A DNA stretch of 64,000 bases. Source: Desulfobacterales bacterium (GTDB lineage: Bacteria > Desulfobacterota > Desulfobacteria > Desulfobacterales > JAHDSC01). Below the pieces are notes generated by a model that saw only the letters and a list, made by a program, of their open reading frames with translations, did no database searches and was not told the origin of the DNA. Shown here one piece after another: positions 8,861 through 17,107 of this stretch (position 1 is its first letter; every line of letters starts with the position of its first letter). Where the stretch lies: positions 1-64,000 of the forward strand of contig JAFGES010000128.1 of assembly GCA_016931455.1 (NCBI GenBank), read 5' to 3'. Made by a program: the position numbers and the translations under genes.

Positions 8861-9260
8861 GATTTTCCTACAGTATAATTTATATGTAAAATATTTTCTT
8901 TGAGGTCGAAAACATCTATCATCTACCAGGATGAGCTTATTTGATCAATACCAAAGCATTTCCAATTCAATTGTCGATTTGAATTAAAGTTTCTACAATA
9001 ATTTTTTGGTTATAAAATAGAAATACAGCGCATTCTATTGAAAAATAAATATCTTACCCTATTTTATTTCTTAATTTTTTAAATTATTTTTATTATATTA
9101 ACCCGGCAATTAAATACCATATCAAAAATTGGCCGGCAACAACCGCAACACCGATAATCAGTGGATATAAGAAAAAAACTGTTTTTTAGTGCTCCCCTAT
9201 TTAATCGTCAGTTTAATATATACGAACTCATTACCATTAGTTTATTTATTTTTCAAAACA
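8861..9260. other. AT-rich divergent intergenic region
   Basis: A gap of about 400 bp of very AT-rich sequence between divergently transcribed genes (DUF401 permease on minus, PEP-CTERM protein on plus). It should contain both promoters, but no pair of boxes stands out. A frame that extends the PEP-CTERM gene upstream to a GTG at 9161 has no ribosome-binding site and is not used. Confidence 0.4.
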
Positions 9261-9267
9261 AGGAGGG
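9261..9267 (+). promoter_or_regulatory. Ribosome-binding site fixing the start of the PEP-CTERM gene
   Basis: AGGAGGG lies 7 nt before ATG at 9275 and directly before a good signal peptide. The upstream GTG start at 9161 would add 38 residues ahead of the signal sequence and has no such site. Confidence 0.8.
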
Positions 9268-9274
9268 AAAAAAG

Positions 9275-10243
9275 ATGAAAAGAAAACATTATTCAGTATT
9301 AAAAGGATTAGGTGTAACATCCATTTTTGTGTTTATGCTTTTTTCCATAAGCTGGGCGATTCCCTTATCTTATTTGGATTCTGTGAGTGAGGATCGATAT
9401 GAATATGCTTATATAGATTCGTATTCTACTATTAATTTCAGTAGTGTAAAAAGCCTTCAGGTTTTGCCTGCCTTCAATGAAGATGGCACCTATTATTCAG
9501 AAATTGATAATGGAATTGTTGGAAATATTGATGAAAATACTGGTGAGGGCATAATAACCTTCATAACACCCGGGCCCTATTTTGTAATGGCCACATATTT
9601 GGATGATTCAACAAATGTGTTTGCTTATGGTGTTGAATTTATTATGCGTAACGGCGAAACACCAGTAACTTATGAATGGCATAAAATTGAAACTCCAAAA
9701 CCAAATATTGTTATCACCGACCCGAATCCCTACGCAGTGAAGAACCCGAATCCGCCGCCTGCTACTATTAATGAAACTCTACCCCCTAGTAATCCGGATT
9801 TTCCTGCAGGTACCACTGAGGTTAACGATAAGCAAAAGTGGAATGATGTCGTAACTTATATGAAAACACTTACAAATGCACACGTTGAACTTGGCGGTCA
9901 TGGTAGTTCCGGTAAATTTTATTGGGATGGGCAGGAGGTTTTAAATACGACCAATGCATCAAAGGTTCTCAACGAATTAAAAGGCCATGTTAATTATCTT
10001 ACATTTATGTCATGTTTGACGGGGTCCGATATGAACTTCCTTCAAGAAGTTGCTAATACACTGGGGCGTGCCTCTGGTTACACTGATTGTGTAGGTGGTA
10101 ACGGCACAGATTGGTTTATTAACGATAAGGGAACGTTAAAAACAGCTGTACCGGAACCTTCAACGCTTATTATATTTGCTTTTGGACTTGTTGGATTGGC
10201 AAGTTTTATGAAAAATCAGAAGAGGAAAACTATCTTGAATTAA
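9275..10243 (+). CDS. Secreted PEP-CTERM protein with possible caspase-like fold
   Basis: 322 residues. A signal peptide covers 1-28 (hydrophobic core SIFVFMLFSISWA). The C-terminus is a PEP-CTERM sorting signal: VPEPSTL (292-298), a hydrophobic helix, then basic KNQKRK. Such proteins are recognised by an exosortase (none in this window) and exported to the cell surface or extracellular matrix. Residues about 185-275 contain HVELGGHGSSG with His209 and YLTFMSCLTG with Cys247, separated by 38 residues. Both follow hydrophobic strands, which is how the His/Cys dyad of clan CD (caspase/gingipain-like) peptidases is arranged. Between signal peptide and this region lie a beta-rich part and a proline-rich linker (about 141-177). 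Peptidase activity is inference; the fold could be a non-catalytic relative. Confidence 0.7.
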   Translation: MKRKHYSVLKGLGVTSIFVFMLFSISWAIPLSYLDSVSEDRYEYAYIDSYSTINFSSVKSLQVLPAFNEDGTYYSEIDNGIVGNIDENTGEGIITFITPGPYFVMATYLDDSTNVFAYGVEFIMRNGETPVTYEWHKIETPKPNIVITDPNPYAVKNPNPPPATINETLPPSNPDFPAGTTEVNDKQKWNDVVTYMKTLTNAHVELGGHGSSGKFYWDGQEVLNTTNASKVLNELKGHVNYLTFMSCLTGSDMNFLQEVANTLGRASGYTDCVGGNGTDWFINDKGTLKTAVPEPSTLIIFAFGLVGLASFMKNQKRKTILN

Positions 10244-10273
10244 TACGATAAAATTAAAACGGAAGGGGAAAAA

Positions 10274-10519
10274 ATGCAGAAAAAAATCATACTAATGCTA
10301 ATGCTGATGACATTATTAGCAATGTCAGGCTGCAGTAGTAAATTGGGCAGTGCCGGGCTTGGTGCTGTGGGCGGTGCGGCAATAGGGGCGGGCGGTTATG
10401 AGTATCACTTAAAACGCCAAATGGATATAGTTGAAAAAGACTATAAAGACGGTAAGATAGACAAAAAAGAATATGAAATTCGTAAGAACCAAATTGAAAG
10501 AGATTCGCTTTTAAAATAA
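10274..10519 (+). CDS. Small lipoprotein with glycine-zipper segment
   Basis: 81 residues. The signal peptide ends in a lipobox, LLAMSGC, so Cys20 should be lipidated. The mature part has a glycine/alanine zipper (GSAGLGAVGGAAIGAGG), a motif that inserts in or associates with the outer membrane. A charged tail with short-domain character follows (VEKDYKDGKIDKKEYEIRKNQIE). GGAAGGGG precedes the ATG. It lies 30 bp after the PEP-CTERM gene and is probably co-transcribed with it. Its role is unknown. Confidence 0.75.
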   Translation: MQKKIILMLMLMTLLAMSGCSSKLGSAGLGAVGGAAIGAGGYEYHLKRQMDIVEKDYKDGKIDKKEYEIRKNQIERDSLLK

Positions 10520-10576
10520 TAACCATCTGAAAATAATTTGCGGCTATTTTGTCTGAGCCGATCGGTTAATTTTTAT

Positions 10577-10605
10577 TTGACACACCGGTTTCATTTTTCT
10601 ATATT
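10577..10605 (+). promoter_or_regulatory. Sigma70-type promoter of the thiamine operon
   Basis: TTGACA (10577-10582), 17 bp, TATATT (10600-10605). Transcription would start near 10612, about 30 nt before the TPP riboswitch, which fits a riboswitch-controlled leader. Confidence 0.75.
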
Positions 10606-10642
10606 CCAGCAAATAAAAGGAAATTCTTACTAGTTCAATTAA

Positions 10643-10712
10643 ATTCAGGGGTGCCGTTGAGGCTGAGAAAATACCCTTTGAACCTGATCTGGGTAATGCC
10701 GGCGAAGGGAAA
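10643..10712 (+). promoter_or_regulatory. TPP riboswitch (THI element)
   Basis: The conserved THI-element core is present: GGGGTGCC, then GGCTGAGAAAATACCC, then GAACCTGATCTGGGTAATGCC, and GGCGAAGGGAA closing the structure. CUGAGA and the ACCUGAUCUGG block are the signature thiamine-pyrophosphate-binding loops. It precedes a terminator hairpin and then thiD plus the ABC transporter genes. High TPP should therefore shut down synthesis and uptake of the HMP moiety. Confidence 0.95.
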
Positions 10713-10732
10713 TATAAGACAATTTTTCAAGG

Positions 10733-10766
10733 GGCATAACCAAGAAGTGGGTTATGCCTTTTTTTT
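10733..10766 (+). terminator. Rho-independent terminator, riboswitch expression platform
   Basis: GGCATAACC (10733-10741) pairs with GGTTATGCC (10750-10758) across an 8-nt loop, followed by eight T residues (10759-10766). It is 20 bp after the TPP aptamer and 80 bp before thiD. Regulation by transcription termination is therefore the likely mode. Confidence 0.88.
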
Positions 10767-10846
10767 GCAGCTCTTTTTTTTTAAGCCGGTCTGCTTGCTT
10801 GTCAGCCGGTTTTCAGATACGTATGTGAAGGAGAAAAAAATAAGGT

Positions 10847-11656
10847 ATGAAACTAAGTAGAGTATTGACCATTGCGGGATCGGATTCCGGCGGCGGCGCG
10901 GGTATCCAGGCGGATTTAAAAACCATAACGGCATTGGGTGGTTTTGGTATGAGTGTTATTACCGCCCTAACGGCCCAAAATACCTTGGGTGTTCAAGGTA
11001 TACATGAAATTCCGATTGATTTTGTGGAAAAGCAGTTTGATTCGGTTGCCGCGGATATCGGGATCGATGCCGCAAAAACCGGCATGCTTTCCAGTTCGGA
11101 AATCATGCGAAGCGTGGCCAAAAAAATTCGAGAATATAAGGTTGAAAAGCTTGTCGTCGATCCGGTGATGGTGGCCAAGGGCGGAGCAATGCTGATACGG
11201 GAGGAGGCTAAAAAGACTCTGATTGAAACCCTTTTGCCTCTTGCACTGATCATTACACCTAATGTTCCTGAAGCTGAAGAGTTGTCGGGGATTAAGATCA
11301 CAACGATTGCGGAGATGAAAAAGTCCGCTGAAATCATCCACCGCATGGGTGCTGAAAATGTTTTTGTCAAAGGCGGGCACTTATCCGGCGATGCTCTGGA
11401 TATCCTTTATGATGGTAAAAATTTTTATGAATTTGTATCCGAGAGGATAAAAACAAAAGATACTCATGGGACCGGCTGTACCACTTCAGCGGCAATTGCC
11501 ACCGGCCTTGCCCAGGGGATGAATGTCTATGATGCCGTAAAACGGGCCAAGGAATATATTACAACGGCGATACGGTTTGCGCTGCGCATCGGCGGCGGAC
11601 ACGGGCCGACGAATCATATGGCCTATGTCTTGCAGAAAAACGTATCATGCGGTTAA
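10847..11656 (+). CDS. thiD: Hydroxymethylpyrimidine/phosphomethylpyrimidine kinase
   Basis: 269 residues, standard length. It phosphorylates 4-amino-5-hydroxymethyl-2-methylpyrimidine (HMP) to HMP-P and HMP-PP for thiamine synthesis in the cytosol. Ribokinase-fold motifs: [19 protein letters not shown] near the N-terminus (substrate binding), [21 protein letters not shown], and the anion-hole/catalytic motif [18 protein letters not shown] near residue 205. GAAGGAG lies upstream of the ATG. It is the first gene after the TPP riboswitch and is followed, about 30 bp later, by an ABC importer that probably brings in the pyrimidine. Confidence 0.95.
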   Translation: MKLSRVLTIAGSDSGGGAGIQADLKTITALGGFGMSVITALTAQNTLGVQGIHEIPIDFVEKQFDSVAADIGIDAAKTGMLSSSEIMRSVAKKIREYKVEKLVVDPVMVAKGGAMLIREEAKKTLIETLLPLALIITPNVPEAEELSGIKITTIAEMKKSAEIIHRMGAENVFVKGGHLSGDALDILYDGKNFYEFVSERIKTKDTHGTGCTTSAAIATGLAQGMNVYDAVKRAKEYITTAIRFALRIGGGHGPTNHMAYVLQKNVSCG

Positions 11657-11685
11657 AATTTTTATAAAGATTCTGGAAAAGTTTT

Positions 11686-12429
11686 GTGCTTTTCGTTTCA
11701 AACTTAACAAAAAAATTCGGCGACCTAACTGTTTTTGATGGATTTAACTTAGACTTGCCCAGAAACGGTTTTACGGTTTTAGTCGGTCCTTCGGGTTGCG
11801 GCAAGAGCACTTTTTTTGATGTCCTGACAGGGGTTGTACCCAAGGCAAACGGGGAGATCATATGGCTGGAAGAAAAACTGTCTCATCTGCGAGGCAAAGC
11901 AGCCTATATGCAACAGAAGGATTTGCTGCTTCCCTGGTTGACTCTAATTGAAAATGCCCTGTTGCCGATAAAAGTTACAAAGCGCAGCGGCAATGCCGAA
12001 AAAAAAGCGCGATTTCTATTCAAGCGGCTGGGACTAGACGGATTTGAAAATTATCCGCCGCAAAAGGTATCCGGCGGAATGCGCCAGCGTTGTGCCCTAG
12101 TGCGCACCCTAATGTTTGAACATGAATTGGTTCTTCTGGATGAACCGCTTTCGGCTTTAGATGCGATTACCCGAAGGAGTCTTCAGTCGATATTACTTTT
12201 ATTGCAGAGCGAATTCAATAAAACCCTGTTGATGATCACACACGATGTTGAAGAGGCTCTGCTGCTGGCTGACGAAGTATTGGTTTTAAGCTCGCAACCG
12301 ATGCAAATCAGAGAACGTTTTGTTTTAAATACCCTCAAGCCCAGGCAAGGTGATGAAGCGCAGCTGTTGAAAATAAAATTACACATTTTACAAGAGCTGC
12401 AGGCGGAGGTAGCCCATGAAATGGTCTAG
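11686..12429 (+). CDS. thiZ: ABC transporter ATP-binding protein, ThiZ-like (HMP precursor uptake)
   Basis: 247 residues of the nitrate/sulfonate/taurine/HMP-precursor ABC ATPase family. Walker A is GPSGCGKST, the signature is VSGGMRQRCALVRTL, Walker B is LVLLDEPLSALD, and the H-loop is ITHDVEEAL. The start is GTG at 11686. Its stop overlaps the permease gene by 14 bp, so the two are translationally coupled. Riboswitch control and the following NMT1/THI5-type binding protein point to uptake of a thiamine pyrimidine precursor such as formylaminopyrimidine or HMP. The ThiXYZ assignment rests on this context, not on ATPase residues. Confidence 0.85.
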   Translation: MLFVSNLTKKFGDLTVFDGFNLDLPRNGFTVLVGPSGCGKSTFFDVLTGVVPKANGEIIWLEEKLSHLRGKAAYMQQKDLLLPWLTLIENALLPIKVTKRSGNAEKKARFLFKRLGLDGFENYPPQKVSGGMRQRCALVRTLMFEHELVLLDEPLSALDAITRRSLQSILLLLQSEFNKTLLMITHDVEEALLLADEVLVLSSQPMQIRERFVLNTLKPRQGDEAQLLKIKLHILQELQAEVAHEMV

Positions 12430-13153
12430 CTGCATTGCCTTGGCAGTGGTTCTATTGATTCTTGCGATTTGGGAGACGGCATGCAGGGGATTTTCCATAC
12501 CCGACTTTATCCTGCCCACCCCTAGTCGAATAATGGTGGTTGCTGTTTTACAGGCACCGCTTTTGTTGCGCCATGGCGCAATCACGGGTCTTGAAATTTT
12601 GATTGGGATAGGTTTATCGCTTCTCATGGCCGTACCTTTGGCAACGCTCATGTTTGCCCATCGATCGCTGGAAAAGGCCTTGGCCCCTTTTCTTGTGGTT
12701 TCACAGGCGGTTCCGGTCTTTGCACTCGCACCGCTTTTGGTCATATGGCTGGGATACGGGATCGCAAGCAAGGTTCTGATGGCTGCCATTATTATTTTTT
12801 TCCCGATAACAGTCAGTCTGCTGGAAGGTTATAAAAGCTGCGGAAATGACTATATCATGCTTTTTAGGCTGATGGGTGCTGGTTTTTGGCGAACATGGCG
12901 CCTGTTATACTGGCCGTGGGCCCTGCCTTATTTTTTTGCGGGGCTGAAAGTCGGAGTCACCGTCGCAACCATCGGTGCCGTCATCGGTGAATGGGTCGGA
13001 GCGCAGGGTGGCTTGGGCTATTTAATGATTCAGGCGAATGCCCGATTAAACGTCGAAATGGTATTTGCAGCTATCTTGTGGTTGTCGCTAATGGGCCTTT
13101 CCATGTGGGCACTGGTAGGCATTTTAGAAAGAAAAATTATTCGCTGGAGATAG
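12416..13153 (+). CDS. thiX: ABC transporter permease, ThiX-like
   Basis: 245 residues with about six transmembrane helices. It belongs to the binding-protein-dependent permease family used by SsuC, TauC and ThiX. The cytoplasmic coupling loop (EAA-type) is around MLFRLMGAGFWRTWRLLYWPWALPYFFAGLKVG. The start overlaps the end of the ATPase gene, and the binding-protein gene follows 26 bp after its stop. It forms the membrane channel of the pyrimidine-precursor importer in the inner membrane. Confidence 0.85.
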   Translation: MKWSSCIALAVVLLILAIWETACRGFSIPDFILPTPSRIMVVAVLQAPLLLRHGAITGLEILIGIGLSLLMAVPLATLMFAHRSLEKALAPFLVVSQAVPVFALAPLLVIWLGYGIASKVLMAAIIIFFPITVSLLEGYKSCGNDYIMLFRLMGAGFWRTWRLLYWPWALPYFFAGLKVGVTVATIGAVIGEWVGAQGGLGYLMIQANARLNVEMVFAAILWLSLMGLSMWALVGILERKIIRWR

Positions 13154-13179
13154 GAAATAAAAGGAAGGAGAACGAGTTA

Positions 13180-14133
13180 ATGAAAAAAATTTTTAAAAAA
13201 CATATTATTGCAACGGTTGTTTTGTTTATGCTGCTGACGGTGTTGCCGGTGGGTGCTGCTGAAAAGATTACCCTTATGCTGGATTGGTTTCCTAATATTG
13301 ATCATCTACCCTTATATGTTGCACAGCAAGAAGATTACTTTAAGGATGCGGGACTGACGGTTCAAATTCTCAGCCCTTCAGACACTACCGATGCCCTGAA
13401 GCTGGCGGCTTCAAACAATGTGGATCTTGCGGTTTCATATGCTCCTCAGGCGATCATGGGCGCTTCCAGCGATCTGCCTGTAAAGGTGGTGGGCCGGTTG
13501 GTTGAACATCCTCTCAGTGTACTTTTGTTTTTAAAAGGAAAAGGCATTGAAAAACCATCGGATCTAAAGGGAAAAACCATCGGCTACACCGTGCCCGGGA
13601 TGATGGATATCCTGACGGAGGCGTTTACGAAGATCAACGGCATTGAAAATTATGTTCCCATCAATGTTGGGTTTTCCATTGTGCAGTCTTTGACGGCAGG
13701 GAAGGTGGATGCAATCATGGGGCCATACAAAAATTATGAAACCATTGCCTTGGAAGAAAAAGGGTATGCGGCCGGCTATTTCGAACTGACCCAATGGGGG
13801 ATTCCGGATTATGATGAACTTGTTTTTATTTGCGGAGCGGAGACTTTGAAGAAAAAAACACAAGCGGTTCAAAGTTTTGTACATGCGGTTGAGCGTGCGA
13901 TTTCCGAAACCCGACAAAATCCGCAAAAGGCGCTTGAAAGTTACTTTAAAGCGGTTCCTGAAGCCCCAAGAGGCATGGAGACCCAAGCCTTTGCCATTAC
14001 CCTGCCGCTGTATGCATCCCACCAGCGCCTTGAAAATCAACGGTGGCAAAAATTTGCCGATTTTGCGCTGAAATTCGGTTTGATTGAAAAAAAAGTGGAT
14101 GCTCAAGTACTGTTTGAGTCCCAGATGGAGTAA
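13180..14133 (+). CDS. thiY: ABC transporter substrate-binding protein, ThiY/NMT1-like
   Basis: 317 residues. A signal peptide (residues 1-24, LLTVLPVGA) is followed directly by ITLMLDWFPNIDHLPLYVAQQEDYFKDAGL, the hallmark start of the NMT1/THI5-like fold. The fold binds HMP-type pyrimidines or related small molecules. The DTTDALKLAASNNVDLAVSYAPQ and GKVDAIMGPYKNYE segments line the cleft. I chose ATG at 13180 because AAGGAG lies 9 nt before it. The open frame continues upstream inside the permease gene and is not real. It is the periplasmic receptor of the riboswitch-controlled importer. Confidence 0.88.
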   Translation: MKKIFKKHIIATVVLFMLLTVLPVGAAEKITLMLDWFPNIDHLPLYVAQQEDYFKDAGLTVQILSPSDTTDALKLAASNNVDLAVSYAPQAIMGASSDLPVKVVGRLVEHPLSVLLFLKGKGIEKPSDLKGKTIGYTVPGMMDILTEAFTKINGIENYVPINVGFSIVQSLTAGKVDAIMGPYKNYETIALEEKGYAAGYFELTQWGIPDYDELVFICGAETLKKKTQAVQSFVHAVERAISETRQNPQKALESYFKAVPEAPRGMETQAFAITLPLYASHQRLENQRWQKFADFALKFGLIEKKVDAQVLFESQME

Positions 14134-14139
14134 AAAAAT

Positions 14140-14736
14140 ATGCAAGATATGACCCCAAGCTTTCTTGAGGCACTAACATACAGTGCCATTCATTTCGGGG
14201 CGACGGATGCGCAAATCATCCCCATCGATATGATCCCGATTGAGGATCGAATCATCGAATTATGTAAAAAGCCTCTTTGCGGTTCTTACGGTAATTGCCG
14301 CAACTGTCCTCCGCGTGCCATGCCGCCTTCGGAATTTAGAAAATTCATTCGGAATTATGAGTACGCTTTAATATTTAAAGTGGATGTTGCACCGAAGGTA
14401 TTGCTCTTGGATGAAAACATAAATTCCTTTAAAATTATCTATGAAATTATCGCTGAGTTGGAAAAACTCGCGATTCAAGAGGGGCTTAAACGCTCTGTCG
14501 GCCTTGCCGCGGGCTCCTGTAAAGCGGTTTTTTGCAGCAAAGAGGACTGCTCGGCATTGATGGATCGAAATAAGTGTCGGTATCCGTTGCTTGCACGTCC
14601 TTCTATGGAAGCGGTCGGCATCAATGTGTTCAAATTAATTGAATACATAGGCTGGAAAATTTATAAAATTACCCGGGATAGTGATCCGGATTCAATCCCC
14701 AGCGGCATGCTTTCGGGTTTGGTTTTGGTCGGTTGA
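14140..14736 (+). CDS. DUF2284 family metal-binding protein
   Basis: 198 residues, cytosolic. It carries the DUF2284 cysteine pattern: LCKKPLCGSYGNCRNCPPRAMPP near residues 45-67, and AGSCKAVFCSKEDCSALMDRNKCRYPLLARPSMEAVGINVF near 126-166. The cysteines suggest an iron-sulfur or zinc site. Members are common in anaerobes, sometimes next to corrinoid or radical enzymes, and the reaction is unknown. The start is 6 bp after thiY, so it may belong to the TPP-regulated transcript, possibly with a role in the pyrimidine salvage route; that is inference. Confidence 0.8.
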   Translation: MQDMTPSFLEALTYSAIHFGATDAQIIPIDMIPIEDRIIELCKKPLCGSYGNCRNCPPRAMPPSEFRKFIRNYEYALIFKVDVAPKVLLLDENINSFKIIYEIIAELEKLAIQEGLKRSVGLAAGSCKAVFCSKEDCSALMDRNKCRYPLLARPSMEAVGINVFKLIEYIGWKIYKITRDSDPDSIPSGMLSGLVLVG

Positions 14737-14774
14737 GGGCGATTGATGATTAGTGGGGAATAACCGTAATCGTT

Positions 14775-15212
14775 ATGAAAAGATCAAAGACCTTCACTCC
14801 ACCTCTTTCGTTCATTGCTATAATGTTTATTATTTTTGCAGGGTTGCTATCTTATCTGATATATTCTTGGATAAAATCAGGAGGTTTATTTTATTTGCTA
14901 ATTTCAATTTTACCATTAATCAGTGTAGTGATATTTGCCCGACCTTTAATATTTTTTCCTCATGTGACCATAGATAACGGAAAAAGAATAACAATTCGCT
15001 ATTGGGTGGGGAAAGGGTACTCCGCCAATATCTCGAAAGCTTTATTCGAAATAGTTATAAAAAACGAGAGGATAAGAAGCTATAGATTCAGAATTCAAAA
15101 TAAATATTTTCAGGTTTCTCCGGCAGGATATATTCGAGGAGATGAATTAGCGGAGATTTTGGAATTATTTATACTGAAGAAAAAACCAATACTAAGTGTC
15201 GTAGCCTTATAA
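14775..15212 (+). CDS. Small membrane protein, PH-like domain
   Basis: 145 residues. Two hydrophobic helices (about 12-32 and 37-58) are followed by a soluble domain: VTIDNGKRITIRYWVGKGYSANISKALFEIVI, RIRSYRFRIQNKYFQVSPAGYIRGDELAEILELF. This looks like a bacterial PH-type module of the kind often found as two-helix membrane proteins. No specific family is recognised. It sits between the DUF2284 gene and the DUF4160/DUF2442 pair. Confidence 0.5.
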   Translation: MKRSKTFTPPLSFIAIMFIIFAGLLSYLIYSWIKSGGLFYLLISILPLISVVIFARPLIFFPHVTIDNGKRITIRYWVGKGYSANISKALFEIVIKNERIRSYRFRIQNKYFQVSPAGYIRGDELAEILELFILKKKPILSVVAL

Positions 15213-15237
15213 ATCAGTACAGAAAGGAGCACAGAAT

Positions 15238-15486
15238 ATGCCCATAATTGCAAGATTCTATGGTATTCTGATAAAGATGTATTTCCGTGAGCATGGTGTC
15301 CCGCATTTTCATGCTTTATATGGCGAATACAATGGCATTTTTGAGATTGAAAACCTTGAAATGATTGAAGGTGATTTGCCGAAAAGAGCCCAAAAGATGA
15401 TTAAAGAATGGGCGGATAGTTATAGAGATGACCTTTTAGAAATGTGGAAGACACAAAACTTTAAAAAACTCCCCGGGCTGGAATGA
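15238..15486 (+). CDS. DUF4160 domain protein
   Basis: 82 residues. The pattern MPIIARFYGILIKMYFREHGVPHFHALYGEYNGIFEIE is typical of DUF4160, whose members have a conserved PHFHA-type motif. They are nearly always encoded next to a DUF2442 protein, as here, 10 bp downstream. AAAGGAG lies before the ATG. The pair behaves genomically like a small two-gene module and has been suggested to be toxin-antitoxin-like, but its biochemical role is unproven. Confidence 0.85.
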   Translation: MPIIARFYGILIKMYFREHGVPHFHALYGEYNGIFEIENLEMIEGDLPKRAQKMIKEWADSYRDDLLEMWKTQNFKKLPGLE

Positions 15487-15496
15487 GGAGTGAGAA

Positions 15497-15778
15497 ATGA
15501 AGAATTTCCCTAAAATTAAAAATGTTGCACCTATGGCGAATAAGCGCCTTCTTGTAACGTTTAGTAATAATGTAACAAAAATATACGATTGTTCGTCCTT
15601 GATAGACGATGAGACATTTAAGCCGCTTCTAAATGATAGCTTATTCAAGACTGTAAAAGCCGATAAACACGGGTATGGTATAAGTTGGAATGATGAACTT
15701 GATTTAAGTGAATCTGAACTATGGCTCAATGGAATTATGGTTGAAAATCAAGCCGTTTCAGCTGGCAGCGAACGCTGA
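15497..15778 (+). CDS. DUF2442 domain protein
   Basis: 93 residues. LLVTFSNNVTKIYDCSSLID, LFKTVKADKHGYGISWNDELDLSESELWLNG is the standard DUF2442 fold (NADAR/peptidase-associated beta domain). It is the usual partner of DUF4160, encoded 10 bp upstream; GAGGAG overlaps the end of that gene. The two proteins probably form a complex or an antagonistic pair. Function unknown. Confidence 0.85.
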   Translation: MKNFPKIKNVAPMANKRLLVTFSNNVTKIYDCSSLIDDETFKPLLNDSLFKTVKADKHGYGISWNDELDLSESELWLNGIMVENQAVSAGSER

Positions 15779-15811
15779 GCCAATAAATTTTCTTAAATAA
15801 ATTGGATACGA

Positions 15812-17107
15812 TCAAACGCAAATTTTCAATTTTGGTTTTTCATGCTTAGCTGCGGAGAAATAATCCGATTTGACAAAAATTCCAAGAATAAGCACTGAAA
15901 GACCGGCCATGACGCTTCCAAAGACAAAAGGAGCGCTGGGAAAAAGTGCGAATAATAGGCCGGCAATGATTCCGGCCGGCAGCAAGGTGATTCCGACAAT
16001 CGTGTGATGAAAACCAAGAGCAGTAGCTCTTGATCCTGAAGGAGCCAGGCTGGAAACAAATGCTTTCTCAACGCCTTCGGTCATTGCATAGTAAATTCCA
16101 TACAGCGGCCAGAATACCCATAAGAGCCGATTGCAGGAGGGGGTGATGAATCCGAAAGCGGCATAGACCACGGCATATAATCCATAGCCGGTAACAAGCA
16201 ATTTTTTACGGCCGATTTTATCCGAAAGCTTGCCGAACGAATTGGATAACAAAGATGAAGAAAGATTGAAAACCATGTACATTCCAACCACGGCAGATAG
16301 GTTGTGCCCCAGATTCATACTGCGCAGAAGAAGAAACTGGTTGGAGGAATTGCCCAATGTGAAAAAAAATTGCACCAGAAAAAATAGTTTAAGATTGCGA
16401 TCATAAGACTGAATATTCAAGCTGGGTTTGAGTTTTTGATTGTTTATCCGGGCTGGGTGGGGATCAGTTTTCTCAAAGAGAAAAAACAGAAAAACAATGC
16501 CGACTATAGCGGGTACAATTGAGATTAAAAACAGCATATAAAAAGAAGCCGGATTTTTAAGATTTCCGCTGTTCGGATCTAAAAATTGTCGTACCAGAAA
16601 AAAACAAATCAGTGTTCCCAGAGTCGCCCCCGCAAAGTCCATACCCCTTTGAAAACCAAACGCACGACCCTGGATTGCTCTTGAAACCGACTCCGAGATC
16701 AAGGCATCCCGAGGTGCGGTGCGGATACCTTTACCCATTCGGTCAAAGAACCGGGCGAGAAAAACATAATACCATCCTCCGCCGGCTAAAAACAGCAGAA
16801 ATTTTGAAAGTGCGGAGGCCGAATAGCCGAATATAGTCAAAAATTTACGTCTTTGAATGCGATCCGAGTAATATCCTGAAAAGACTTTCAAAAGACTTGC
16901 ACCGGCTTCAGCGGTACCCTCGATAATTCCCAGTACCGGTCCGAGCAAAGCAGCTTGAGTGACCATTACCATTTGCAAAAATGCTTGCAGCAAAGGATAA
17001 ATCATTTCAGTGGAAACATCCGTGAAAAACGACGTGAATCCGGTTAGAATCACATTGCGATCCAGTCTATTTTTCTTCAATGCTATTTTCTTTTTGCCGT
17101 CGCCCAT
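15812..17107 (-). CDS. Major facilitator superfamily transporter
   Basis: 431 residues with about 12 transmembrane helices. MFS signatures include the loop 2-3 motif YYSDRIQRRKFLTIFGYSASALSKF and the loop 8-9 motif GKLSDKIGRKKLLVTGYGLYA. FTDVSTEMIYPLLQAFL at the start and AFVSSLAPSGSRATALGFHH near the end match the branch of permeases often annotated as fosmidomycin- or tetracycline-resistance-like. The substrate is unknown. Its start overlaps the end of the upstream CysZ-like gene by 25 bp, so the two form an operon. Confidence 0.85.
   Translation of the reverse strand: MGDGKKKIALKKNRLDRNVILTGFTSFFTDVSTEMIYPLLQAFLQMVMVTQAALLGPVLGIIEGTAEAGASLLKVFSGYYSDRIQRRKFLTIFGYSASALSKFLLFLAGGGWYYVFLARFFDRMGKGIRTAPRDALISESVSRAIQGRAFGFQRGMDFAGATLGTLICFFLVRQFLDPNSGNLKNPASFYMLFLISIVPAIVGIVFLFFLFEKTDPHPARINNQKLKPSLNIQSYDRNLKLFFLVQFFFTLGNSSNQFLLLRSMNLGHNLSAVVGMYMVFNLSSSLLSNSFGKLSDKIGRKKLLVTGYGLYAVVYAAFGFITPSCNRLLWVFWPLYGIYYAMTEGVEKAFVSSLAPSGSRATALGFHHTIVGITLLPAGIIAGLLFALFPSAPFVFGSVMAGLSVLILGIFVKSDYFSAAKHEKPKLKICV

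Noticed and set aside
10651-10860. Plus-strand open frame across the riboswitch
   Set aside because: It runs through the TPP aptamer and terminator, which explain the sequence fully.
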